A stretch of 46,983 bases of DNA from an uncultured bacterium (GCA_937958885.1 CALGMT010000022.1:1-46983); one strand, 5' to 3'. Positions 29,169 through 37,626 are shown, counted from the stretch's first letter. The notes: generated by a model not told the origin, from the sequence alone. Numbers and translations are program-made.

Positions 29169-30380
29169 ATGCCCGACAGACCCCGCATCGCCTTCTGGTT
29201 CCGCTACGGCGCGGCCGAGCATACGGAGCTCTACCACGCGCTGCCGCGCCTGATCGCGGAACTCGACCGGCGCGGGCTTGAAGTTCACTACTACGGCTTC
29301 CGCGGGCGTCGCCCCGACCCCGAATCCATCACCCGTGTCGCCGTGATGCACACGCTCCCGTTCCGCGTGGACCGCACCAGCCATCGCGACAAACTGCTCA
29401 AATACGCGCTCTGGCTGCTGTGCCTCCCCTGGATCGGCCTGCGCAGCCGCGCGCTCGGCATCCGCGCGGTGTACATCGACGAAACCGTCCCGCTCGCCGC
29501 CCCGCTCGCGCGCCTCTTCTTCGGCCCGAACGTCGCGCTCACCATCGTGGACTTCTTCACCGATATTTATCTCGGCGGTTCCGCCCCCGCGCGCGCCCTC
29601 GCGCGCGCCATACAGGCGCTCGACTGGTCCGCCTGGCGCAAGCTGCCGCTCATCATCACGCGCGCCAAGTCCACGCGCGACTTCATCGCCCGCAAAGGCG
29701 TCGATCCCGCCCGCGTTCATCCGATCTACGACCCGTGCGACCCCGCGCTCTATCACCCCATCGCCCCCGCCGAACGCTGGGCCGCCCGCGCGCGTTTCGG
29801 CTATCGCGGCGACGAGGTCGTCCTCGTCCACCACGGCATCCTCCACCCCAACAAAGGCAACGACCGCATCCTCCGCGCCCTCGCCGCCGCCCGCGCGCGG
29901 CTGCCGCACGTGCGTTACCTTCTCGTCGGCAACGGCCCCGAGTTCGAAACGCTCAAGGCCCTCGCGCGCGAATTGCGCATCGAAGACATCGTGCACATGA
30001 CCGGATGGCTGCCGAAACCGGAAGACGTCAATGTCGCGCTCAACGCGGGCGACATCGGCCTCGTCATGCGCGTCGGCCACGAATCCGACGACTTCCACAT
30101 GACCGGCGCGCTCGTGCACAACATGACCGTCGGCCTCCCGATCCTCGCCGCAAAACTCGGCGGCGTAAGCGAAGTCGTAGCCGACAACGTCAACGGCTTT
30201 CTGTTCCCGCCCGACGACATGGCGCTCTTCACCGAACACCTCGCGCGCCTCGCCGCCGACCCCGCGCTTCGCGCCCGGCTCGGCGCCGCCGCGCGCGCGG
30301 CCGCACGGGAGCACTTCGACATGAACGCCGTCGTGGAGCGAACCGTCCGCGTGTTGTCCGGCCTCGTGAAACCCGCATGA
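29169..30380 (+). CDS. Glycosyltransferase family 4
   Basis: 403 residues. The GT-B fold is indicated by an N-domain (RIAFWFRYGAAEHTELYHALPRLIAEL) and a typical GT4 C-domain: VVLVHHGILHPNKGNDRILRALA, RYLLVGNGPEFETLKALA, VHMTGWLPKPEDVNVALNAGDIGLVMRVG, and the acceptor/nucleotide motif GLPILAAKLGGVSEVVADNVNGFLFPPDD. It probably transfers the sugar made by this operon to a lipid-linked or surface glycan. ATG is 2 nt after the kinase stop, and its TGA overlaps the next ATG. Confidence 0.9.
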   Translation: MPDRPRIAFWFRYGAAEHTELYHALPRLIAELDRRGLEVHYYGFRGRRPDPESITRVAVMHTLPFRVDRTSHRDKLLKYALWLLCLPWIGLRSRALGIRAVYIDETVPLAAPLARLFFGPNVALTIVDFFTDIYLGGSAPARALARAIQALDWSAWRKLPLIITRAKSTRDFIARKGVDPARVHPIYDPCDPALYHPIAPAERWAARARFGYRGDEVVLVHHGILHPNKGNDRILRALAAARARLPHVRYLLVGNGPEFETLKALARELRIEDIVHMTGWLPKPEDVNVALNAGDIGLVMRVGHESDDFHMTGALVHNMTVGLPILAAKLGGVSEVVADNVNGFLFPPDDMALFTEHLARLAADPALRARLGAAARAAAREHFDMNAVVERTVRVLSGLVKPA

Positions 30381-31099
30381 GCGCGCTGCCCGCCATCATC
30401 CTCGTCGGCGGACTCGGCACGCGCCTGCGCGACCATTTTCCCGATCGCCCCAAGGCGCTCGTGCCGATCCGCGGCCGCCCCTTTGTTGCGTGGATGCTCG
30501 ACTGGCTGCGCGCGCACGGCGTGACGCGCATCCACCTCGCCGCCGGCTACCGCGCCGACCAGCTCGCCGAATGGGCCGCGCAGCAACTGACCGACGCGCT
30601 GACCCTTTCGCGCGAGCCGGAGCCGCTCGGCACCGGCGGCGGGCTCCGCTTCGCGCTCGACCACATCGCCGGCGCGGAACTGCTCGTCTTGAACGGCGAC
30701 AGCTTCGTCCCCGCGCTCGATCTCGCCGCGTGGCTGCGCGAGCCCCTCGCCCCGGATGCCGACGCCGCGCTCGCCGTCACGCGGATCGAATCGCCCGGCC
30801 GCTACGGCACCGTCGAATTCGACGCCGACCGCCGGATCACCGCATTCCTCGAAAAAACCGAGCGCCCCTCGGGCTGGGTGAACGGCGGCGTGTATCGGTT
30901 CCGGCGCCGCGCGCTGGAGGCGCGACCCGCGCTCGCGCCGTTTTCGCTCGAGACCGACTTCTTCCCCGCGCGCGCGACAGCAGGCCGACTGCGCGCGCGG
31001 CTCGTGGACCCGCCGCTGCTGGACATGGGCACGCCCGACGGCATTTGCGCGCTGGAGTCATGGATGGACGCGCACCCCGATTTTTTCCATGCTCTGTAA
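30377..31099 (+). CDS. hddC: Sugar nucleotidyltransferase, HddC-like (mannose-1-P guanylyltransferase family)
   Basis: 240 residues from ATG 30377, overlapping the GT4 stop (ATGA). The nucleotide-binding signature is AIILVGGLGTRLRDHFPDRPKALVPIRGRPF. EPEPLGTGGGLRFALDHI and LLVLNGDSFVP complete the fold. The closest family is HddC, which makes GDP-D-glycero-alpha-D-manno-heptose from heptose 1-phosphate and GTP. The C-terminus is unusual: the last codons and the TAA stop come from the TTCCATGCTCTGTAA repeat, so the protein ends DFFHAL. This looks like a repeat that landed in the 3' end of the gene. Confidence 0.82.
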   Translation: MSALPAIILVGGLGTRLRDHFPDRPKALVPIRGRPFVAWMLDWLRAHGVTRIHLAAGYRADQLAEWAAQQLTDALTLSREPEPLGTGGGLRFALDHIAGAELLVLNGDSFVPALDLAAWLREPLAPDADAALAVTRIESPGRYGTVEFDADRRITAFLEKTERPSGWVNGGVYRFRRRALEARPALAPFSLETDFFPARATAGRLRARLVDPPLLDMGTPDGICALESWMDAHPDFFHAL

Positions 31100-31163
31100 A
31101 AACGGCCTCTAAAAGTTCCATGCTCTGTAAAAAATTTGTTGGAGACTTCCATGCTCTGTAAAA
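31085..31163 (+). repeat. TTCCATGCTCTGTAAAA repeat cluster, 3 copies
   Basis: Copies start at 31085, 31116 and 31147, exactly 31 bp apart. Spacers are ACGGCCTCTAAAAG and AATTTGTTGGAGAC. Copy 1 supplies the stop codon of the nucleotidyltransferase gene (CAT GCT CTG TAA). Copy 3 supplies the start codon of the lipoprotein gene (ATG CTC TGT AAA), with GGAG in the preceding spacer. Confidence 0.93.
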
Positions 31164-33478
31164 ACTTTTTTCGCGCGCTCGCCGCCGCCGCGATGATCTT
31201 CGCGGCGGGGTGCGGGCCGCGCGCGACAGGGCCGGAGCGCCCGTGGCGCGCGTTCCTGGAGGACACAACCAACACGCTGCGCCTTGCCCTTGGCGATACG
31301 CGCGGCACGCGCCTGCTTTCCACCGCCGATCCGCGCGGCGGGAACGATGATTACAATCAATTCGCCGGCCCGGGCTCCGAGCCGGGCTGGGTCGCGTTCG
31401 CGGACCTCAAAGGACCCGGTGTCGTTCGCCGATTTTGGACCACCGGCATGGATCCGGGCCATCGGTTTCGTTTTTATTTCGACGGCGAGAAGACCCCGCG
31501 GGTCGAGGGCGACGTGGACGAGGTGTTCGGCGGGCGCGCGCCGTTTCAGGCGCCGCTTGCGAAGCACTTCAACCTCGCGTGGTTCAGCTATGTCCCGCTG
31601 ACCTATCAACGATCGTTGCGGATCGAGGCGCAGGCGCCGCCGACGCATCCATACTGGGGTCCGCGCCGGATTTATTTTCAGTTGAACGTCGAAGACCTGC
31701 CGGCCGGCGCGCGGGTCCAAACCTTCCCGAAGCAGCTTTCCGATGAAGATCGCGCCGCGTGGTCGCGCGTCGCCGCGGCGTGGGAGGCGGCGGTGGAGTG
31801 GCCCTCGCCGGAAGGCGCGCTGGAGTATGTGGAAATACCGACCGGCGCGGAAATCGTCGTCGGAGAACTGGCGGGCCCTGCGGTGGCGTCGGAGTGGTAT
31901 CTCGACGTACAACCGGCGGAGCCGTCTGCGTGGACGCCGACGGATCGAGAGCGGCTGCTGCAAGACGCCGTGCTGCGGATTCGATACGACGGGCTTTCCT
32001 ATCCGAGCGTCGAAGCGCCGGTCGGCGACTTTTTTGGTCTCGCATGGCGGCGGCGGGATTACGGCGCGTTGCTGCTCGGCGCGGGCCCGCAGGCGTTTCG
32101 ATGCGGATTTCCTCTCGCATTCAACCGCTCGGCGGCGATCAGCGTCGCGAATGGCGCGGACCGTCCGATTCGCGCGGCATTTCGCGCAACCCCGCGTCCG
32201 CTGGAAGGCGGGACCCCGCGCTATTTCCACGCCGAGTGGCGGCGCACAGGTCCGGATGCGGGGATGCCGCACACCATCGCAAATTTTGCCGGCGCCGGAT
32301 TGTTCGCCGGCGCATTTCTCGGCGTGACCGGCGCGCAGGGCACGCAGCAGGACGATTCGTGGTGGCTGCTGGAGGGCGACGAATGGATCTTTGTGGACGA
32401 CGAACCGCGTCCGTCGTGGCGCGGGACCGGATTGGAGGACTATTTCAACGGCGGCTGGTACTACCGGAGCGCGGCGTTTTCGGCCTATCACGGCGTGATG
32501 GATCGCGCGCCGTTCCGCGTGGCGCAGTATCGGCATCAGCTCGTGGATCCGGTCCGCTTCACCCGCTCGCTGCGCATGACGATTGAGCGCGGCGACCAGA
32601 ACGTCAGCCGCGCGTGGTTTCAGAGCGTGGCGTTTGCGTTCTTGAACGAACCGGTTGCCGTGCAACCCGCGCCGCCGCGCCGCGAGGATCGCCGCGCGGT
32701 TGCGAATCGTTTTGAGTGGCAGAATCTGATGTTGCAGCTCACCGAATTGGAGCGGATGAACAACTTCGCGCGCGCCCTCGCGTTGATCGACGAATATCGC
32801 GAACGCGTTCCGAACGCGCCGGATCACGGCGTGTATGCGCTCCGCGCGCTGGAATATCGCCGACTCCTGGGTGACGCGGTCGGCGAGGCGGACTACGCGC
32901 CGTTTCTCGCGGGCGAATACGGCGAGGAGGCGAAGCGGCAGGCGGAATTGCTCGTGTGGTTTCACGCCGACCCGCGGCGCGCGCTGGTGGGGCTCAACGC
33001 AAATGCGCAGGCGCAGCTTCATCTGAACGGACAAACGCTGCTTCGAGCGGACCATCCGCTGGCATGGTCGGTCGTCGGCGCGGAGTTGGACGACGGTCCT
33101 GTCGCGTTGTGCGTCGATGCGTTGATGGTGCGGCAAGAGCCGTGGGTGCAGTTCGGGCTCCGCACGCATACCGGTTTCGCCGGATCCGGGATGGAGACGA
33201 AGCGCGCGCGCCGCGTATCGGGCGCGTGGAATCAGATCGCCGGGGACACGACGGACTGGCAGCCGATGTTCAATCGCGATTTATTGCGCGGCACGCCGGA
33301 CGCGCCGTTTATTGGAAGCGTGCCCAACGCGTTCGTGTTGTTCGGGAGCAAAACCTTCTCGGGGCGCGCGGACGATTGGACCTACCATCAGGGCCGCGGC
33401 TATTTCCGGCAGGATATTCGTCTTCCACTCGACGGCTGGCCCGCGCACTCTCGATTGCTGATCGGCCTGCCCCGCTGA
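31151..33478 (+). CDS. DUF2961 (GH172-type) lipoprotein
   Basis: 775 residues. ATG 31151 lies in the repeat and has GGAG 6 nt upstream in the repeat spacer. Residues 1-21 form a lipoprotein signal (MLCKNFFRALAAAAMIFAAGC, lipobox AAGC, Cys21). Residues ~40-500 match DUF2961: DYNQFAG, GPGVVRRFWTTG, RFYFDGEKTPRVEGDVDEVFGG, LEGDEWIFVDDEPRPSWRGTGLEDYFNGGWYY. The conserved GTGxEDYF Glu and an upstream Glu in LEGDE are candidates for the catalytic pair known from GH172, which acts on fructofuranosides or arabinofuranosides. The C-terminal ~270 residues have helical-repeat-like and sandwich parts and are unassigned. It is anchored to a membrane facing out. Confidence 0.85.
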   Translation: MLCKNFFRALAAAAMIFAAGCGPRATGPERPWRAFLEDTTNTLRLALGDTRGTRLLSTADPRGGNDDYNQFAGPGSEPGWVAFADLKGPGVVRRFWTTGMDPGHRFRFYFDGEKTPRVEGDVDEVFGGRAPFQAPLAKHFNLAWFSYVPLTYQRSLRIEAQAPPTHPYWGPRRIYFQLNVEDLPAGARVQTFPKQLSDEDRAAWSRVAAAWEAAVEWPSPEGALEYVEIPTGAEIVVGELAGPAVASEWYLDVQPAEPSAWTPTDRERLLQDAVLRIRYDGLSYPSVEAPVGDFFGLAWRRRDYGALLLGAGPQAFRCGFPLAFNRSAAISVANGADRPIRAAFRATPRPLEGGTPRYFHAEWRRTGPDAGMPHTIANFAGAGLFAGAFLGVTGAQGTQQDDSWWLLEGDEWIFVDDEPRPSWRGTGLEDYFNGGWYYRSAAFSAYHGVMDRAPFRVAQYRHQLVDPVRFTRSLRMTIERGDQNVSRAWFQSVAFAFLNEPVAVQPAPPRREDRRAVANRFEWQNLMLQLTELERMNNFARALALIDEYRERVPNAPDHGVYALRALEYRRLLGDAVGEADYAPFLAGEYGEEAKRQAELLVWFHADPRRALVGLNANAQAQLHLNGQTLLRADHPLAWSVVGAELDDGPVALCVDALMVRQEPWVQFGLRTHTGFAGSGMETKRARRVSGAWNQIAGDTTDWQPMFNRDLLRGTPDAPFIGSVPNAFVLFGSKTFSGRADDWTYHQGRGYFRQDIRLPLDGWPAHSRLLIGLPR

Positions 33479-33513
33479 TCCCGCCGCGCCGCAGGCGAGG
33501 GGCGGCGGTTGAA

Positions 33514-33550
33514 CGGCCGGCGCGCGTATTGCGCAATACATGTTCCGGCC
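33514..33550. terminator. GC-rich hairpin with perfect 14-bp palindrome between convergent genes
   Basis: GTATTGCGCAATAC (33526-33539) is a perfect palindrome flanked by GGCCGG (33515-33520) and CCGGCC, which can pair to extend the stem. It lies between the stops of the DUF2961 gene (33478) and the SGNH gene (33558) and could end transcription from both sides. No T-run is present. Confidence 0.45.
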
Positions 33551-33557
33551 CTCTTCC

Positions 33558-34265
33558 TTACTCTGCGCCCCGCCCCGCGACGCGTTCGCGGAGCCAGGGG
33601 AGCAGCGCGGCAAACCAACGCTCCGCCAGAAAGGCCTCGCCGGCCGCATTCGGATGCACGCCGTCATAGGTGTGCGCGTCCACGTCGAAGCCCGTGAACA
33701 TGTCCACGATGGTCACCGGCGAATCCTCCGTGCCGAGCGCGGCGAGCGCGCGAATGCGCGCGTTCACCGGCGCGTAGGCCGGCTCCGCGCCGCGTGCGGG
33801 AATCAATTCGGCCAGGAAAATCGCCACGCGCGGATTCGCCGCGCGCAGGACCGCCACCACTTCGGCCAACTCGCGCGCGATCGTCTCCGCGTCGTCGCCC
33901 TTGAAGAGATCGTTCGTGCCGAGATGCATCAACACGGCATCCGGTTTCGCCGCGCGCGCCCACCCGTCGAGCCGCTCTAGGATCTGGTTGATCGTCCATC
34001 CCCAATGACCCTCATGGTCGCGATCGAAGTCGGCGCGCGGCGGGCCGGCGATGTGGTTCCGCGTTTGAGAACCCACAAAGTCCACGTTCAACCCCGCCGC
34101 CTTCAATTGATGCCAGAGCGGACGCCGGTAGCTGTCGTACCTGAAATTTCCCTGCGTGATCGAATCGCCGAGCGGCATGATCCGCACCGCGTTCGGATCG
34201 GCCTCGACATCGCGCCAGCCGCACCCGCCCACGCACACCAACGCGAGCCATCTCGCCCACCTCAC
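33558..34265 (-). CDS. SGNH/GDSL hydrolase, predicted lipoprotein
   Basis: 235 residues from GTG 34265, whose TGA/GTG overlap (GTGA) with menE suggests coupling. A longer in-frame start (34334) would run into menE. The N-terminus VRWARWLALVCVGGC fits a lipoprotein signal with Cys15. SGNH blocks: Ser35 in IMPLGDSITQG (block I), Asn in LMHLGTNDLFKGD (block III), Asp and His in TYDGVHPNAAG (block V). It is similar to SGNH hydrolases that deacetylate or hydrolyse esters on glycans. It is last in the men operon, with no obvious link to menaquinone. Confidence 0.87.
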   Translation of the reverse strand: MRWARWLALVCVGGCGWRDVEADPNAVRIMPLGDSITQGNFRYDSYRRPLWHQLKAAGLNVDFVGSQTRNHIAGPPRADFDRDHEGHWGWTINQILERLDGWARAAKPDAVLMHLGTNDLFKGDDAETIARELAEVVAVLRAANPRVAIFLAELIPARGAEPAYAPVNARIRALAALGTEDSPVTIVDMFTGFDVDAHTYDGVHPNAAGEAFLAERWFAALLPWLRERVAGRGAE

Positions 34266-35692
34266 GCGTCGCCCTCCGCAAGCGCGCGCAGCGCGCGCCG
34301 GTCCAGTTTCCAGTCGCCGTTCTCGGCGGGCCACGGACGGAAGGCGACGGGGATTTTGTAGCGCGGCAACACGCGCTCCAGGCGCGCGCGAATTTCATCT
34401 TCCGCGAGCGCCATCTCGCGCCAGCGCACAAACGCGACCGGCCGCGCGCCGAACTCGGCGTCCGCGCGCGGCGCAACCGCCGCTTCGGCCACCTCGGGCA
34501 TGCTGGCGAGCCAGCCCTCGATCTCTTCCGGCTGAATGTTTTCACCGCCCGAAATGAACATATTGTCCTTACGCCCGTGCACAATGAGATAGCCGTCCGC
34601 GTCCAGCGCGCCGAGATCGCCGGTCGCGAACCAGCCCTCCGCGTCCCGCGCGGGATCGAGCGCCGCGCCGTCCACATAGCCGGTGAACAGCGTCGCGCCC
34701 CGCACGAGAATCTCGCCATCCGGCGCGATGCGCACTTCGCGATGGTTGAGCGCGCGTCCGCTCGTCATCCGCTTCGCGGGCGGCGACGCGGGCGCGATCG
34801 CGCACACCTGAGAGGCCATTTCCGTCAACCCGTAGCTGGCGTACACCGGCCATTTCCGGCGCAGCGCCTCCGCAAGCACCGCAGGCGGCGCGGCCGCGCC
34901 GCCGAGCAGAATCGCCTTCACGCGCGAAAAACTCTCCGGCACGCCCGCGCCCGACAGCAGCCGATACAACTGCGTCGGCACCAGCGAGAGGTGCGTCGCG
35001 CCGTACCGCTCCTGCGCGCGCTCGAGCGACTCGCCCGACTCCGGAATCGCAATCGCCGCGCCCGCCAGCGCGCACCGAAACAGAATGCCGAGCCCGCCGA
35101 CGTGATAGAGCGGCAGCGCCAGCAGCCAGCAGTCGCGCGACGCGAGGCGGATGTTCTGATTCGCCCCGCGCGCGCTGTAGTAGTGATTCGCAATCGAGTG
35201 CTCCGCCGCCTTCGGCGTTCCGGAGGATCCCGACGTGAACAGAATCGTCGCCGGCGCATCCAGCCGCAGCGGCCAGCGCGAATCCTCGCCCGGATCGGCC
35301 TCGCGATACACCAACAGCTCGTCCGGTCCGAGCACCTTCGCGCCGGCATAGTCCCCCGCCATCGGCTGCGCCACGCGCGCCACTAGAAAGCGCGCTGCGA
35401 TCCGCCGCACCTGTTCGAGCGCCGCTTCGCGCGGAAGCCGCGTATTCAGCGGACACGCCGTCGCGCCCGCCCGCCAGCACCCAAAGAGAATCGCAATGGT
35501 CTGCCACGACGACTCGAGAAACAGCGCGACGCGATCGCCGGGCCGGACGCCGGCGCGCTTTAAATTCCGCGCGGCGCGCGATGCCATCTCGTCGAGTTCG
35601 AAAAACACCATGAGCTGCGCGCCCGAGACGAGGGCCGTCTCGTGCCGCGATATCGCAGCGGCGTCGGCCAGCGGACAGTGAATCGTATTCAT
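34262..35692 (-). CDS. menE: o-Succinylbenzoate-CoA ligase
   Basis: 476 residues, ANL adenylating superfamily. The P-loop-like ATILFTSGSSGTPKAAEHS (149-165), LALPLYHVGGLGILFRCAL, VYASYGLTEMASQV and GWFATGDLGALDADGYLIVHGRKDNMFISGGENIQPEEIE are in order. The C-terminal catalytic Lys is in NGDWKLDRRALR. It activates o-succinylbenzoate with ATP and CoA for menaquinone synthesis. Short-chain acyl-CoA ligases look alike, but position directly after menC (ATGA overlap) settles the assignment. Confidence 0.93.
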   Translation of the reverse strand: MNTIHCPLADAAAISRHETALVSGAQLMVFFELDEMASRAARNLKRAGVRPGDRVALFLESSWQTIAILFGCWRAGATACPLNTRLPREAALEQVRRIAARFLVARVAQPMAGDYAGAKVLGPDELLVYREADPGEDSRWPLRLDAPATILFTSGSSGTPKAAEHSIANHYYSARGANQNIRLASRDCWLLALPLYHVGGLGILFRCALAGAAIAIPESGESLERAQERYGATHLSLVPTQLYRLLSGAGVPESFSRVKAILLGGAAAPPAVLAEALRRKWPVYASYGLTEMASQVCAIAPASPPAKRMTSGRALNHREVRIAPDGEILVRGATLFTGYVDGAALDPARDAEGWFATGDLGALDADGYLIVHGRKDNMFISGGENIQPEEIEGWLASMPEVAEAAVAPRADAEFGARPVAFVRWREMALAEDEIRARLERVLPRYKIPVAFRPWPAENGDWKLDRRALRALAEGDA

Positions 35693-36726
35693 AGCTTCAC
35701 TACACTACCGCGCGCGGCGCGCAGATCCAGCGCGCCGGACGCGATTTCGATCCGCGGCGCCAACACGTCCTCCTCCAGCGCGCGCAGCGTGTCGATCCCC
35801 GCCGCGCCGCCCAACGCGCCGCCCAACTCGGCCAGCATCCGGATGCCGACGCCCGATTCGTACGCCGCGCTCCACACCGCCGCGCAGCCCGCGCGCCGCG
35901 CGCGCAGCGCGAGGCCGATCGCGCGGACCAACCCGCCGACCAGCGTCGGCTTCAGCACCCACGCGACCACCGGCGGCTGCGGATCGGGCGGATCCGCGAT
36001 CTCCCACAGGCTTTCATCCCGCGCGAGACCCGGCCGCGCGGGCCAGTCGGACGGCGGCGCGAACGCGCCGGCAAACGGCTCCTCGATGTACTCGACCGGC
36101 AGCCGCTCAACCTCCCGCGCGAACGCGAGCGCGGCCACTACAGACCACGAGCGGTTTGCGTCGAGCCGGAACCGGAGCCCCGGCGCAGCAGCCGCCGCCT
36201 CCGTCAACGACTCCACTTCGCGCGCCAGCGAACTGCGCCCGATCTTGATCTTCAACACGCGATACCGCTCGGCCGCCGCGCGCCGCGCCGCCTCCGCCCA
36301 GGTATCCGGCGCGCCGGTCGCCAGCGCGTTGACCTCGCACCGGTCCGCCGACGCGCCGAGCAGCCATTGGCCCGCCGTCTCGCCCGCCTCCTCCGCCGCC
36401 GCGCACGCAACCGCCGATTCGAGCGCGAAACGAGCCGATGATGAAAGGCCCTCCACCGTGCGCGAGCAGGCGGCCAGATCGTCAAACGTGCGGATCTCGC
36501 ACGACCCGACATACGCCGATACGGCATCGATCTCCTTCAGCGCGCCCCATAGCGACTCGCGGCTGAACCCCGGCAACGGCGCGCAATCGCCCCACCCCGT
36601 CGCCCCGCGCTCCGACACCGCGCGCACCAGCGCGCCCTCGCGGGCGTGCAGATCGATCCCCCCCACGCGGATCGGCTCCGCCAGCGCCAACCGATACGGC
36701 CTCATCTCGATCCGCGCGATTTTCAC
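35689..36726 (-). CDS. menC: o-Succinylbenzoate synthase
   Basis: 345 residues from GTG 36726, overlapping the menA stop (GTGA). An ATG at 36735 in the same frame is possible but lies inside menA. The enolase-superfamily acid/base lysines are in VLKIKIGRSS (Lys161) and VLKPTLVGG (Lys259). Metal ligands are Asp189 (RLDANRSW), Glu215/216 (YIEEPF) and Asp237 (ARDES). It dehydrates SHCHC to o-succinylbenzoate. The order menC then menE with ATGA overlap is typical of coupled translation. Confidence 0.94.
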   Translation of the reverse strand: MKIARIEMRPYRLALAEPIRVGGIDLHAREGALVRAVSERGATGWGDCAPLPGFSRESLWGALKEIDAVSAYVGSCEIRTFDDLAACSRTVEGLSSSARFALESAVACAAAEEAGETAGQWLLGASADRCEVNALATGAPDTWAEAARRAAAERYRVLKIKIGRSSLAREVESLTEAAAAAPGLRFRLDANRSWSVVAALAFAREVERLPVEYIEEPFAGAFAPPSDWPARPGLARDESLWEIADPPDPQPPVVAWVLKPTLVGGLVRAIGLALRARRAGCAAVWSAAYESGVGIRMLAELGGALGGAAGIDTLRALEEDVLAPRIEIASGALDLRAARGSVVKL

Positions 36727-37598
36727 AACACCCACCCCACCGAAAACAACATCGCATACAGCAGCATCAGCAGCGCGGTGTACGCAAGCAGACTATTCAG
36801 CGCCGCGCCGTCCGCAGGACCCCAGATCGTCTTGAACGCGGGAACCGCCGCAACCACCACCAGCGCCGACGCCGCCGCGTTCGGCGGCGCCTGCATGAAG
36901 CGGACCAACACAAACGTCACCACCGCGGAACCCGCGACGCACAGCGTGTATTCCCACCGCGCGAAGGACGGCCCGAACCGCACCGCCAGCGTACGCTTGC
37001 CGACGCGCGCGTCGCCCTCGACATCGCGCAGATTGTTCACCGCGAGAATCGCCGCCGACAGCAGTCCCGGCGCGAGCCCCGCCACCACCGGCGTCCACGA
37101 CCACGCGAGCGTCTGCGCATAATACGCGCCCGCCACCGCGACCGGCCCGAAAAACACCAGCGTGAACACGTCGCCCAACCCGAGATACGCCAGCGGCCGC
37201 GGCCCCGCCGTATAGAGCACGCCCGACGCGATCGACAGCGCGCCCACGAGCGCCAGCGGCCAGCCCGCGCGCCACACCAGATACGCCGCGGCCGCCGCGG
37301 CCAGCGCAAACGCGATCGCCGTCGCGACCGCCATCTGCCGCGGCGTCACCAGTCCCGCCGCCGTCGCGCGCGTCGGCCCCTTCCGCGACGCGTCATCCGC
37401 GCCCTTGTAAAAATCCGCGACGTCGTTGCAATAGTTCGTGCCGATCTGAATGAAAAACGCGCTCGCCAGCGCGCAGCACGCCGCCGCGAGATCGAACCCG
37501 CCCGCGCGATGCGCCATCGCCGTGCCCATCGCGACCGGCGCGACCGACGCCCACAGCGTCTTCGGCCGCGCGGCCAGAATCCACGGACTCAGCGGCAT
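36723..37598 (-). CDS. menA: 1,4-Dihydroxy-2-naphthoate polyprenyltransferase
   Basis: 291 residues, with a GGAGG ribosome site 8 nt before ATG 37598. It is a UbiA-superfamily integral membrane protein with about eight to nine helices. The first Asp-rich prenyl diphosphate site is NYCNDVADFYKGADD (~55-69), and the second is VNNLRDVEGDARVGKRTLAVRFG (~190-212). WILAARPKTLWASVAPV is the typical MenA start. It prenylates DHNA to demethylmenaquinone at the membrane. It follows the repeat cluster at 37627-37705, which separates it from menB. Confidence 0.95.
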   Translation of the reverse strand: MPLSPWILAARPKTLWASVAPVAMGTAMAHRAGGFDLAAACCALASAFFIQIGTNYCNDVADFYKGADDASRKGPTRATAAGLVTPRQMAVATAIAFALAAAAAAYLVWRAGWPLALVGALSIASGVLYTAGPRPLAYLGLGDVFTLVFFGPVAVAGAYYAQTLAWSWTPVVAGLAPGLLSAAILAVNNLRDVEGDARVGKRTLAVRFGPSFARWEYTLCVAGSAVVTFVLVRFMQAPPNAAASALVVVAAVPAFKTIWGPADGAALNSLLAYTALLMLLYAMLFSVGWVL

Positions 37599-37626
37599 GA
37601 CGCCCCTCCCGCGCGCGGCGAAAAAG

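Noticed and set aside
31136-31150. TTG start of the DUF2961 gene five codons upstream of the chosen ATG
   Set aside because: The ATG at 31151 has GGAG at a proper distance and gives a standard lipoprotein signal. The TTG has no ribosome site.
31085-31163. CRISPR array
   Set aside because: Repeats are 17 bp with only 14-nt, partly conserved spacers, there are at most three copies per cluster, and no cas gene is present.
31109-33169. A 686-codon open frame antisense to the DUF2961 gene
   Set aside because: The plus-strand frame has a lipoprotein signal and DUF2961 motifs. The antisense product is Arg-rich and motif-free.
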